Below, piece by piece: positions 1 to 6,702 of a stretch of DNA of 16,479 nt (position 1 is the first letter of the stretch; every line of letters starts with the position of its first letter). The notes below the pieces were generated by a model that was not told the origin of the DNA, did no database searches, and worked only from the letters and a program-made list of their open reading frames with translations. Position numbers and translations under genes: made by a program. Source of the stretch: JBLINH01 sp047639165 (GTDB taxonomy: Bacteria > Patescibacteriota > Minisyncoccia > Phycocordibacterales > JAACPR01); the NCBI GenBank assembly GCA_047639165.1, contig JBLINH010000016.1, positions 1-16,479 on the forward strand, given 5' to 3'.

Positions 1-29
1 AAAAACACCACGTCATAGTGGTGTTTTTT
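1..29. terminator. Intrinsic terminator, probably bidirectional, cut by window start
   Basis: An 11-bp stem pairs 1-11 with 18-28 around the loop at 12-17. The GC-rich core CACCAC/GTGGTG is flanked by A's on the left and T's on the right, with a further T run at 31-36. It would end a gene lying before the window and insulate the exporter operon that begins at 60. Because A and T tracts are symmetrical it can work on either strand. Confidence 0.85.
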
Positions 30-43
30 GTTTTTTAAAATGA

Positions 44-49
44 TAGAAT
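44..49 (+). promoter_or_regulatory. Candidate -10 box of the exporter operon
   Basis: TAGAAT matches TATAAT at five of six positions and ends 10 nt before the ATG at 60. Transcription would start about 3-4 nt before the start codon, so the mRNA would be nearly leaderless. No good -35 is seen; the expected site falls in the terminator hairpin and T tract. No Shine-Dalgarno lies before the ATG. Confidence 0.4.
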
Positions 50-59
50 TATGTAAGTA

Positions 60-1487
60 ATGAAATTAAAAATTAGCACAAAGATTTCAGTCACTCTAGT
101 AGCAATATTGCTTATATCTTCTCTTGTATTGGGATATGGTTTTTTGTCTAATAAAAAAAACGGTTATAAGTATTTTATAGTTAGAAATGAAGATATTGTA
201 CAAAAAGTTGAAATTGCAGGTTCTGTACAGTCTTCTAGTTTTGCCGATCTATCTTTTCAAGTATCGGGTAAGGTTACTGATGTAAACGTAGATATTGGAT
301 ATGTTGTTAATAAGGGAGATATTATAGCTACATTAGATACCTCCGAGTTGGAAGCTGATTTAGATGATGCTCTAAGTTTTGTGGAAATAAAAAAAGTAGA
401 ATTAGATAATAATATTTCTAATTTAGATAATGTAATGAGTCAACAAGAGGTTATTGTTTCTAATGCAAAAAATAAATTATTGTCTTCAGACCTTGAAGCA
501 ATACCTAGATCTAGAACTAACACACTGGATCGTCTTATCGTAACTGGTAAATATAGTGGTGAAGAAGGTTCATATAAAATTAAAATAGAAAATACAGTAA
601 ATAGTATAAATACAAAACTTGAAGTTTTTGGCCTAGAGAGATTCACTGGAATAATTGAATCAACAAGATCAAATCCGCTTGGTACATCAGGATTATTTAT
701 TAGACTACCAAGTGATGCTTCAGGTTATTTAGATACCATTTGGACTGTGGATATCCCTAATATTAAAGGGGATAATTACACTACTAATATAAATACATAT
801 AAAAAATCTCTCGAAGACAAAGTTCTGGCAATTGAGGAATCTAAGAAAAATATATATTCTGGAAACCAACAATACTCAATAGCTTTTTCTGAATTAAAAC
901 AAGCTGAAGCAAAGGTTGCTAAAATTAGATCACAAATTAGCAAACATAAAATAATATCTCCATTTACTGGAGAGATTTCTGCTATCGATATTGAGTTAGG
1001 GGAAGTATCTTCACCAGGATCTATAGTTGCAAGTATTATTTCTAATGGAGGATTTGAAATTGTACTAGATGTACCAGAGGTAGATATATCAAAGGTAAAA
1101 GTTGGTGATGATGCACTTATCTTTATTGATTCATTTAATGAAGAAGAGGGTCTTTATGGAAAGATAATAGCTGTAAGTAGAGGTTCAAGATATGTGGATG
1201 GTATCCCTGTCTATGAGACTATTGTTTCTTTGGATAGTGAAGATGAAAGAATGAGATCAGGATTAAGTGCAACTGTTGATTTGCTTACAGATAAATCAGA
1301 CGCTGCTATGGCAGTTCCTAATGAATACGTACAAAGGGATGAGGATGGAGAATTTGTTTTGATGGATAATGGTGATGATTTTGAAAAGAGATATATAAAA
1401 GTAGGAATAAGAGGGACTAATGGAATGGTCGAAATATTAAGTGGATTGTATTTTGAAGATAAGGTGTTTTTTGAGGTAAAAAAATAA
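60..1487 (+). CDS. HlyD/MacA-family membrane fusion (periplasmic adaptor-like) subunit of an ABC exporter
   Basis: 475 aa. One N-terminal membrane anchor (residues about 9-30) is followed by an extracytoplasmic adaptor. A biotinyl-lipoyl-like half (about 66-95, with VNKGDIIATLD), a helical hairpin (about 97-145 and 250-297), the second lipoyl half (298-328, SPFTGEISAIDIELGE), a beta-barrel domain (332-410) and a membrane-proximal domain (415-475) are in the usual HlyD/MacA order. Between the two hairpin helices, residues about 158-245 form a beta-rich insert instead of a short tip, which is unlike E. coli MacA. The permease starts 4 nt downstream and the ATPase follows, so this is the adaptor of a three-gene exporter. 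In a cell with one membrane it would act like Bacillus YknX rather than bridge to TolC. The substrate is unknown. The family is certain; the symbol is left blank because macA would imply an outer-membrane partner. Confidence 0.9.
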   Translation: MKLKISTKISVTLVAILLISSLVLGYGFLSNKKNGYKYFIVRNEDIVQKVEIAGSVQSSSFADLSFQVSGKVTDVNVDIGYVVNKGDIIATLDTSELEADLDDALSFVEIKKVELDNNISNLDNVMSQQEVIVSNAKNKLLSSDLEAIPRSRTNTLDRLIVTGKYSGEEGSYKIKIENTVNSINTKLEVFGLERFTGIIESTRSNPLGTSGLFIRLPSDASGYLDTIWTVDIPNIKGDNYTTNINTYKKSLEDKVLAIEESKKNIYSGNQQYSIAFSELKQAEAKVAKIRSQISKHKIISPFTGEISAIDIELGEVSSPGSIVASIISNGGFEIVLDVPEVDISKVKVGDDALIFIDSFNEEEGLYGKIIAVSRGSRYVDGIPVYETIVSLDSEDERMRSGLSATVDLLTDKSDAAMAVPNEYVQRDEDGEFVLMDNGDDFEKRYIKVGIRGTNGMVEILSGLYFEDKVFFEVKK

Positions 1488-1491
1488 TGTT

Positions 1492-2826
1492 ATGTATAGG
1501 TTAAAATCTTCCATCAGAGTAGGACTATTACTTGGGAAAAGACAATTGTTTAACTCTAGTAAGTGGGTTACTTCACTTATTATTTTGATACTTACACTTA
1601 CATTTTTAAGTAACGTACTTATATCAGGTATTTTGGTCGGACTTATACAAGGAAGCACTGATGCTAACAGAAGACAATATACAGGAAGTATTTTTATATC
1701 AGAACTTGCTGATGAGTTATATATTGAAAATACAACTGGTATAAGTGATACATTATCTAGACTTGATGAAGTCGATAGTTTTTCCAAAAGGTATATAGCT
1801 GGGGCTTCTGTTGAAGCTAACTATCAAACAAGAAGAGATTTTAATAATCTGCCAAACACTGTCGGTGTTTCTTTAGCTGGAATAAATCCAGTAGATGAAG
1901 ACAACGTAACAGATTTGTCTCGTTCGGTAATAGAAGGTAAGTATTTAGATGAAAATGAGAGTGGGTATATAATAATAGGTGCAACTCTGCTTAAAAGGTA
2001 TTCAGCATTTAGTGATCAGTTTGAACCACTTAAAGATGTGTTTATAGGTGATAAGATTAAAATAAGTATAAACGGAGGGTCTTCAAATGGTATAGATGGA
2101 ACACAGCAAAATAGTGTGGATGAAAATAGTACTCTGTCAGGATCACAATCAAATGGTAGGGTCCAAGAATTTACGGTTAAGGGTATAATTGATACAAAAG
2201 TTGGTCAGGTTTCAACCAGGGCATTTATTACAGAATCAGATTTCAGAAGATTAACTGGAAGAAAAACCCTTGAAGCTAATGAGATATCAGCTGTACTAAA
2301 AGATGGAGAATCTGAAGAAAATGTAAAGAATATATTACTTTTAAATGGTTTTGGTGATATAGCTAAAATTGAAACTTCAGAAGAAGCTATACCAAAGTTT
2401 TTGGATGATATAAAGCAAACATTCACTATACTAGGTTTACTTATAGGTTTAATTATTTCAGCGGTAGGAGCTATAACCATTTTCATCGTCATATACATTA
2501 ATGCTATTGTAAAAAGAAAACAAATTGGAATATTGAAGGGTATTGGTATATCTAAGTTTTCAATAGTATTATCATATATATATCTGGCCACAATATATGC
2601 AGTAGTAGGGGTTTCTCTCGCCTTAGCATTGATTTATGGGCTCCTCGTCCCATTTGTCGAAAAGAATCCAATAGACTTTCCTTTCAGTGATGGAATTATA
2701 GCTGCTAATTTGGGACTAGTTTCAGCCAGGTTGATAGTTGTTTTGGTGGCATCATTCTTTGCTGGAATGATACCGGCTTGGATAATTACTAGACAAAACA
2801 CATTAGATAGTATTTTAGGTAGATAA
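1492..2826 (+). CDS. MacB/FtsX-fold ABC exporter permease
   Basis: 444 aa with the MacB/YknZ topology: one TM helix near the N terminus (about 26-53), a large extracytoplasmic domain (about 54-308), and three C-terminal TM helices (about 311-338, 357-387, 406-431). After TM2, KRKQIGILKGIGISK is the typical coupling-helix region that contacts the ATPase, and the C terminus carries the family ending around TLDSILGR. An extracellular Gly/Ser/Asn-rich low-complexity stretch at residues 193-222 looks like a flexible loop inserted in the MacB core-like domain. Adaptor gene upstream by 4 nt, ATPase downstream by 1 nt: translationally linked operon. The ATPase is not fused, unlike E. coli MacB, and matches the split YknY/YknZ arrangement. 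Confidence 0.9.
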   Translation: MYRLKSSIRVGLLLGKRQLFNSSKWVTSLIILILTLTFLSNVLISGILVGLIQGSTDANRRQYTGSIFISELADELYIENTTGISDTLSRLDEVDSFSKRYIAGASVEANYQTRRDFNNLPNTVGVSLAGINPVDEDNVTDLSRSVIEGKYLDENESGYIIIGATLLKRYSAFSDQFEPLKDVFIGDKIKISINGGSSNGIDGTQQNSVDENSTLSGSQSNGRVQEFTVKGIIDTKVGQVSTRAFITESDFRRLTGRKTLEANEISAVLKDGESEENVKNILLLNGFGDIAKIETSEEAIPKFLDDIKQTFTILGLLIGLIISAVGAITIFIVIYINAIVKRKQIGILKGIGISKFSIVLSYIYLATIYAVVGVSLALALIYGLLVPFVEKNPIDFPFSDGIIAANLGLVSARLIVVLVASFFAGMIPAWIITRQNTLDSILGR

Positions 2827-2827
2827 T

Positions 2828-3562
2828 ATGAATATAATAGATGCTAAAAAAATAATAAAAACTTATAAAACTGGATCTGTAGAAACGGAGGTTTTAAAAG
2901 GTGTTGATTTTGAAGTTAAAGAGGGAGAATGGGTAGCTATAATGGGTATGTCTGGTGCTGGTAAATCAACACTTATGTACCAGATAGGCTTACTTGACTA
3001 TCCAACAGGTGGAAATATTAAGATAGAAGGCAAGGATATCCTTAGTATGACAGACACTGATAGAACAAACTTTCGTTTGGATAAACTTGGTTATATTTTT
3101 CAAGATTATGCTTTACTTCCGGAATTAGATGCTCTCGAAAATGTAATGGTTCCATTAATTATGCAAGGAAGGAGTACTGAAGAATCTAAAAAACTAGCAG
3201 CATTAACTCTCTCAAAATTAGGATTAGGAGATAGGTTGAAAAATAAGCCCAGCCAACTTTCAGGTGGAGAACAGCAGAGGGTGTCTATTGCTAGAGCTGT
3301 AGCAAAGAATCCAAAAATTCTTTTTGCTGATGAGCCAACAGCTAACCTAGATAGTGTCTCATCTGAAGGTGTAATTAGTACTCTAAAAGATTTACACGAA
3401 GAAGGACAAACTATAGTTATGGTTACACATGAATATGAGTATACAAAGTACTGCGATAGAGTTTTTGTTATGAGCGATGGGCTTATAATAAAGGAGAAAA
3501 AACCTCAAAAAAAAATATCCAAAAAGGAGACTGCAAAAAAGAAAGATAAAAAACTTAGTTAA
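2828..3562 (+). CDS. ABC exporter ATPase, MacB/LolD/YknY type
   Basis: 244 aa nucleotide-binding subunit. Walker A GMSGAGKST (residues 40-48), Q-loop Q92 in IFQDYALLPEL, signature LSGGEQQRVSIARA (144-157), Walker B ILFADEP (164-170) and H-loop H201 are all intact, so it should be an active ATPase. It supplies energy to the permease encoded 1 nt upstream. The last 20-25 residues form a Lys-rich, low-complexity tail (from about KEKKPQKK onward) not needed for the fold; it may bind lipid head groups or RNA, or be neutral. There is no convincing Shine-Dalgarno, and translation is probably coupled to the permease. Only an imperfect T-rich stretch (3563-3569) follows, so termination is not clearly marked. 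Confidence 0.92.
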   Translation: MNIIDAKKIIKTYKTGSVETEVLKGVDFEVKEGEWVAIMGMSGAGKSTLMYQIGLLDYPTGGNIKIEGKDILSMTDTDRTNFRLDKLGYIFQDYALLPELDALENVMVPLIMQGRSTEESKKLAALTLSKLGLGDRLKNKPSQLSGGEQQRVSIARAVAKNPKILFADEPTANLDSVSSEGVISTLKDLHEEGQTIVMVTHEYEYTKYCDRVFVMSDGLIIKEKKPQKKISKKETAKKKDKKLS

Positions 3563-3569
3563 TTTTTTT

Positions 3570-3588
3570 ATACGAAGAATCTTTGTAT
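3570..3588. repeat. 8-bp hairpin after the exporter operon
   Basis: ATACGAAG (3570-3577) pairs with CTTTGTAT (3581-3588), one G-T wobble, three-base loop. The run of seven T's lies before it (3563-3569), not after it, so it does not have the order of an intrinsic terminator on the plus strand. It may protect the 3' end of the exporter mRNA. Function unknown. Confidence 0.35.
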
Positions 3589-3645
3589 TATATGAGTAAT
3601 ACCAGTTCCAATAACGACGCAAAGGCACGCAAACACAATTTAATA

Positions 3646-3674
3646 TTAAGATACCACTTAAGTAATGGTATAAT
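3646..3674 (+). promoter_or_regulatory. Sigma70-type promoter giving a leaderless transcript
   Basis: A perfect TATAAT (3669-3674) lies 17 nt after TTAAGA (3646-3651, four of six consensus bases). The ATG of the next gene is at 3681, only 6 nt after the -10, so transcription should start at or next to the A of ATG. It separates the 3681-4113 genes from the exporter operon. Confidence 0.7.
3651..3671. promoter_or_regulatory. Inverted repeat ATACCA-n9-TGGTAT over the promoter
   Basis: ATACCA (3651-3656) and TGGTAT (3666-3671) are perfect inverted half-sites filling the spacer and overlapping the -10 at 3669-3674. This is where a repressor would block the promoter. The same half-sites recur with 3-nt spacing at 8708-8722, near the second LysM gene. 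Operator function is inference. Confidence 0.3.
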
Positions 3675-3680
3675 TTTTGT

Positions 3681-3863
3681 ATGAAAAATATATTAACTTT
3701 AGGGATATTAATATTGTTATTTGATGTTGCAGTTTTAGGTATAATGAAAGTAATTGGATATATAGATCAAGAGAAATTTATGTCTCTTCTTAACGATTCA
3801 CTTTGGATTGTCGGGATATTAGTAGCGGCCGGTCTGGTTATTAAGATAATTGCACGAAAATAA
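3681..3863 (+). CDS. Small two-TM membrane protein, unknown function
   Basis: 60 aa, not recognised. Two hydrophobic segments (about 3-24 and 40-57) are joined by a short polar loop with acidic residues (around IDQEKFMSLLNDS), and the protein ends in a basic IARK. A hairpin with both termini on the same side is likely. The ATG is fixed by the perfect TATAAT 6 nt upstream, which leaves no room for a leader. The stop is separated by 1 nt from the ATG of the coiled-coil protein, so the two are co-transcribed and may act together at the membrane. Confidence 0.65.
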   Translation: MKNILTLGILILLFDVAVLGIMKVIGYIDQEKFMSLLNDSLWIVGILVAAGLVIKIIARK

Positions 3864-3864
3864 T

Positions 3865-4113
3865 ATGAGTGCATTAGAACAAGAAATTGAAACAAGTAAG
3901 AGAGAAATTGAAAATAACAATAAAGAGATCGGAATAAGACAAAGAGAATTGAGTAAAATCGAAGATGATATTTCAAATAAAAAACAAGAAGTTCAAAAAC
4001 TAGAACAAGAACTATCTAAAAGTAGCCAAGAAATTAAGAAGTTGGAAGGCTCTTTATTAGGTGCACGAGGAGGCATTATTAAGCTTGAAAGTGAGGTGAC
4101 AAGACATCAATAA
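3865..4113 (+). CDS. Coiled-coil protein, frame interrupted by TAA (possible disrupted gene)
   Basis: 82 aa from ATG 3865 (1 nt after the upstream stop), almost entirely heptad-patterned and rich in Glu, Lys and Gln: a long parallel or antiparallel coiled coil with no membrane segment or catalytic motif. The frame stops at TAA 4111-4113, but the same frame continues without another stop for 16 codons (4114-4161) to TAA 4162-4164. That tail, beginning DIEQAKRELQKV, has the same composition and heptad pattern as the body. The simplest reading is a recent CAA/AAA/GAA to TAA change truncating a protein of about 99 aa. Readthrough or a sequencing error are alternatives. The TTG at 3850 is an inferior start because it overlaps the upstream gene. 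Function unknown. Confidence 0.6.
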   Translation: MSALEQEIETSKREIENNNKEIGIRQRELSKIEDDISNKKQEVQKLEQELSKSSQEIKKLEGSLLGARGGIIKLESEVTRHQ

Positions 4114-4164
4114 GATATTGAACAAGCTAAAAGAGAACTACAAAAGGTCATAGACGATAAATAA

Positions 4165-4195
4165 TTGAAAGAAAATACCCAAAGGTGCGTACTAT
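4165..4195 (+). promoter_or_regulatory. Weak candidate promoter for the sigma-factor operon
   Basis: TTGAAA (4165-4170, five of six) is followed after 19 nt by TACTAT (4190-4195, four of six). The spacing is long, so this is tentative. The operon might be driven by its own ECF sigma, whose promoter motif cannot be inferred from one site. Confidence 0.25.
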
Positions 4196-4209
4196 GTTAA
4201 TGTATCCCT

Positions 4210-4791
4210 ATGAAAGAAGATCTATCCAATTTGGATGATGTTGAAATTATTAAACTGTCTCTCGTAGAGAAAGACAATTTTTCTGAAATTATTCATCGAT
4301 ATAAAGATAAGATAAGGCGTTATATTAAACGTCTTACTTCAGTGTCTGACGATTACGTTGACGATATTCTCCAGGACGTTTTTGTAAAAGCATACGTGAA
4401 CCTAAATGGATTTGATCAAGATCTAAGTTTTTCATCATGGATATACAGGATTGCTCATAACGAGACGATCAGTTACTTTAGAAAAAACAAGAAACATATG
4501 GATGCTACTAATCTAATATCAGATGAAGATTTAGAAACTTTTTCATCTGAGATTGATATAGAGAAGGAGCAGTATAAGAACCATTTTAATAAAGTGTTAG
4601 GAGAGTCAATGAATGAATTAAAAGAAAAGTACCGTTCGGTACTGGTTCTTAAATTCATCGAAGGTAAAGATTATGAGACCATATCGGATATCCTCCAGAA
4701 ACCCCCCGGCACAATAGCCACGTGGATCAACAGGGCGAAAAAAGACTTAAAGAAGATACTAGAAAAAAAAGGAATAGAAGAATATGAATAA
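4210..4791 (+). CDS. ECF-type RNA polymerase sigma factor (sigma-70 family)
   Basis: 193 aa, usual ECF size. Region 2 spans about 24-93: the helices around DDYVDDILQDVFVKAY and SFSSWIYRIAHNETISYFRK are the core-binding and -10 recognition segment. Region 4 spans about 132-186, with a helix-turn-helix in the stretch from DYETISDIL to INRAKKDLKK that recognises the -35. Region 3 is absent, as expected of the group; a short acidic linker (about 104-122) joins the two. It should direct RNA polymerase to a small regulon. The next gene overlaps it by 8 nt and encodes a membrane protein with a cytosolic N terminus, the standard sigma/anti-sigma arrangement. Signal and regulon unknown. No Shine-Dalgarno. 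Confidence 0.93.
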   Translation: MKEDLSNLDDVEIIKLSLVEKDNFSEIIHRYKDKIRRYIKRLTSVSDDYVDDILQDVFVKAYVNLNGFDQDLSFSSWIYRIAHNETISYFRKNKKHMDATNLISDEDLETFSSEIDIEKEQYKNHFNKVLGESMNELKEKYRSVLVLKFIEGKDYETISDILQKPPGTIATWINRAKKDLKKILEKKGIEEYE

Positions 4792-5578
4792 CGACAACAT
4801 ACAAAATAATATAGAAGAAGACATCCTTAATAAGATTGAGGGTGTTGAACCAAAACCAAAATGGGAGTTCTTATTGAAGAATACGTATTTCTGGATTTTG
4901 GGTGGAGCCACCATAATCATGGGATCGTTATTCGTTTCAGCTTCAATATTTGTATTTAGTAACATTGGCTGGGCACAACGTCAGATTACTCACGAGAGTA
5001 TTTTAGGGTTTGTTTTTGAATCTCTACCATTTATGTGGATTATATTAGTTGTTGTATTTGTCTCTTTCACACACTTTCTGATTAGAAAGACAAAACATGG
5101 GTACAAGCATCACATAGCTATTATTATAAGTGTTGTGCTCCTAAGTTCATTTGCATTAGGAATCGCCTTTGCAGCTATCGGTATGGGAGAAATTCTAGAT
5201 GATGATTTTGGAGAGAAAATACCTTTTCATAAAGGAGTTAAATCAAGAAGTGTAACTATTTGGGAAGATCCAGCAAATGGTCTTTTAGGTGGAAAGGTTA
5301 TAGAAACTGAGGAAGGAGTTAAACTATTCAATGAAAAAGGTGAGGTGTGGAACTTAATACTAGATGGTAAAGACTATGAAGACATTGAGTTTGGGAAGGT
5401 TGAAAGATTTATAGGATTCTTAAAAGAAGATAGTTTTTATGTTTGTGGAGTACTGTCAAATGAGAGACCTAAGCTTTTTGAAAGAAAACCGGAGATAGAG
5501 CGTAGTAAAGAATGTGAGGCTGTAAAACCTTATCAAAGATTATTAAAAACTAATTCAATCGCTAATGGATCAAAATAA
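4784..5578 (+). CDS. Three-TM membrane protein, putative anti-sigma factor with external OB-like domain
   Basis: 264 aa. An N-terminal cytosolic segment of about 33 residues, acidic then basic, precedes TM helices at about 35-59, 78-99 and 110-133. The C-terminal half (134-264) should lie outside the cell. Within it, residues about 168-227 show short strands with Gly turns, starting GGKVIETEEGVKLF and ending around FYVCGVL, a pattern resembling a small OB-fold beta barrel. Two cysteines (about 224 and 248) could form a disulfide. The gene overlaps the sigma gene by 8 nt and the downstream secreted-protein gene by 14 nt, so the three are translated together. Position and topology suggest a membrane anti-sigma factor sensing the cell surface. 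No known anti-sigma domain such as a ZAS zinc motif is visible, so the role is inference. Confidence 0.7.
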   Translation: MNNDNIQNNIEEDILNKIEGVEPKPKWEFLLKNTYFWILGGATIIMGSLFVSASIFVFSNIGWAQRQITHESILGFVFESLPFMWIILVVVFVSFTHFLIRKTKHGYKHHIAIIISVVLLSSFALGIAFAAIGMGEILDDDFGEKIPFHKGVKSRSVTIWEDPANGLLGGKVIETEEGVKLFNEKGEVWNLILDGKDYEDIEFGKVERFIGFLKEDSFYVCGVLSNERPKLFERKPEIERSKECEAVKPYQRLLKTNSIANGSK

Positions 5579-6083
5579 AAAAACCTTAATTATAACTCTA
5601 TCCATCTTGGCATTTCTATTGCTATCAGCTGGAGGAGTAGCCTACGCAGCTAGCGAGGAAGGTTTTCATAAAATGAATCTAACAGAAGAACAAAAAGAAG
5701 TATTAGAAGAGGCTCGAGAGCTTAAAGAAGAGGGAGACCTCAAAGGTGCTCGAGAATTAATTAAAGAATCTGGAATAGTATTTCCCAAAAAACATCATAA
5801 GTACTCTGAAGAATTAATGGAAAAACATGAGGATATTAGGGAAGCGGTAGAAAATGGGGACTATGACCTATTTCTAGAGCTTACCGAAGACTCACCAAGA
5901 CATATTGAAATCAATGAGGATACATTCAATAGGCTAGTTGAAGCTCATGCATTAAGGCAAGCAGGGGATCATGAAGGAGCTAGAGAAATCATGGAAGAAC
6001 TTGGTTTAGACAAACATCCAAGATTTGGCGGTCATCATGGTGAAAAAGATCATGACGACGACAACGAGGATGATAATGAGTAA
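5565..6083 (+). CDS. Secreted LTxxQ-like helical protein with His/Asp-rich tail
   Basis: 172 aa. A signal peptide (1-29, hydrophobic core about 8-22, probable cleavage after AYA) leads to a highly charged helical protein. LTEEQ at residues 39-43 matches the LTxxQ motif of the CpxP/Spy family of extracytoplasmic chaperone-like proteins. A helix-loop unit of about 24 residues occurs twice: about 47-71 (ARELKEEGDLKGARELIKE) and about 127-148 (HALRQAGDHEGAREIMEEL), a GD-x-x-GAR repeat. The C terminus (151-172) is rich in His and Asp and could bind divalent metal. It overlaps the putative anti-sigma gene by 14 nt and ends at a terminator. By analogy with Cpx-type systems it may bind misfolded protein or metal outside the cell and feed back on the sigma pathway. 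That role is inferred; signal peptide, repeat and motif are seen directly. Confidence 0.75.
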   Translation: MDQNKKTLIITLSILAFLLLSAGGVAYAASEEGFHKMNLTEEQKEVLEEARELKEEGDLKGARELIKESGIVFPKKHHKYSEELMEKHEDIREAVENGDYDLFLELTEDSPRHIEINEDTFNRLVEAHALRQAGDHEGAREIMEELGLDKHPRFGGHHGEKDHDDDNEDDNE

Positions 6084-6110
6084 CAATTTTTAACTTTCAA
6101 ATCTAACTTA

Positions 6111-6134
6111 AAAAACACCCCCTCGGGTGTTTTT
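6111..6134. terminator. Bidirectional intrinsic terminator between convergent genes
   Basis: AAAAACACCC (6111-6120) pairs perfectly with GGGTGTTTTT (6125-6134) around the loop CCTC. T tracts follow on both strands. It ends the sigma-factor operon on the plus strand and the 6138-6398 gene on the minus strand. Confidence 0.92.
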
Positions 6135-6137
6135 TCT

Positions 6138-6398
6138 TTAACTTAGTTTTTTATATATAGTTCCAGTGAAATATAAAATTAAAACACCGAGGGTAAGAAC
6201 TATAAAAGGTTGGTTAGATAGGAGTGGAATACTGTCGATAATCTTTTCAAGTCCATAGAATGTTGCGATCACCCCGAATGATGACATTAGTACAAATAAT
6301 AGTGGAAATCGAGCAAAAGCTGTTTTCCTGTATTCCATAAACTTAGTACTGATTGGTTCCGTTTCTTTTTTGAATGTGTTTATGATTTCTTTTTCCAT
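6138..6398 (-). CDS. Small two-TM protein, conserved-looking, unknown function
   Basis: 86 aa on the minus strand. A charged N-terminal region (1-28) with amphipathic helix character precedes two TM helices (about 30-51 and 62-83) and a C-terminal FTGTIYKKLS. The combination of an FGVIATFYGLEKIID core and a GTIYKKL end resembles, from memory, a small membrane protein widespread in CPR genomes; no function is known to me. Start ATG is supported by a TTTACA-17-CATAAT promoter ending 6 nt before it, giving a leaderless transcript. It converges on the sigma operon and shares its terminator. Confidence 0.75.
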   Translation of the reverse strand: MEKEIINTFKKETEPISTKFMEYRKTAFARFPLLFVLMSSFGVIATFYGLEKIIDSIPLLSNQPFIVLTLGVLILYFTGTIYKKLS

Positions 6399-6404
6399 TT
6401 ACTA

Positions 6405-6433
6405 ATTATGCACATCACATCCTTTTTTGTAAA
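6405..6433 (-). promoter_or_regulatory. Sigma70-type promoter, leaderless, for the 86-aa protein
   Basis: On the minus strand TTTACA (6433-6428, five of six) and CATAAT (6410-6405, five of six) are exactly 17 nt apart. Six nt separate the -10 from the ATG at 6398, so transcription should begin at or beside the start codon. Confidence 0.75.
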
Positions 6434-6506
6434 ATTTTATTAATAAGATACAGGTATGAATAGTAAAAAATAGAATGGATTTTAAGACTTGTAGTTACAC
6501 AAAAAC

Positions 6507-6618
6507 AAATTCCCCAATAGGGTTGGGAATTACTGGCTGGGAGGTTTACTTATAGAAATGTCGATAAGACTCCACTGTTTTTATGATGGTGCAGCTTGGA
6601 GTCTCATAACCTCCTGGT
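6507..6618 (+). other. Structured element in a gene-free stretch (possible RNA with multi-helix junction)
   Basis: Between 6411 and 6702 there is no supportable gene. This part folds on paper into several helices. Hairpin A pairs 6508-6514 with 6525-6531, with one bulged C and an AA/TT extension. An outer stem of about 11 bp (three or four G-U pairs) joins 6536-6546 to 6608-6618. Inside it, CTTAT (6549-6553) can pair with ATAAG (6564-6568), and AGACTCCA-CTG (6567-6577) with CAG-ct-TGGAGTCT (6592-6604). The last two share two bases, so one helix must shorten or they alternate. No known riboswitch, ribozyme or RNA family is recognised. No T tract follows. It could be an RNA, remains of a mobile element, or decayed sequence ahead of the neighbouring pseudogene. 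Confidence 0.35.
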
Positions 6619-6702
6619 ACCTTTTGCGTTTTATTTAATTGGATCTTGTAGACTCTGTAAACCTATACTAGTAGTTTCTATTATTAGATTTAAAGTCAAA
6701 TG

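Noticed and set aside
1437..2591. Minus-strand open frames across the exporter genes and elsewhere
   Set aside because: They lie opposite well-supported genes, show no domain or promoter, and have compositions expected of antisense AT-rich coding DNA.
60..3562. MacAB-TolC type outer-membrane pump
   Set aside because: The split ATPase and permease and the replaced hairpin tip fit the monoderm YknXYZ-like form, and no outer-membrane factor is encoded here.
3605..3635. Resemblance of ACGACGCAAAGGCACGCAAAC to a c-di-GMP riboswitch segment
   Set aside because: Only the short GACGCAAAG string matches. The paired stems and the second conserved block of that riboswitch are absent, and the stretch lies upstream of the predicted transcription start at 3681.
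3850..3864. TTG 3850 as start of the coiled-coil protein
   Set aside because: It overlaps the previous gene's last codons and uses a rare start, whereas ATG 3865 follows the upstream stop by 1 nt.
6111..6134. CRISPR-like or phage att repeats
   Set aside because: No regularly spaced direct repeats occur in the window. The inverted sequences with T tracts are terminators.
6536..6618. Hammerhead or purine/TPP riboswitch in the structured stretch
   Set aside because: The invariant cores (CUGAUGA/GAAA, or the purine and TPP junction sequences) are not present.
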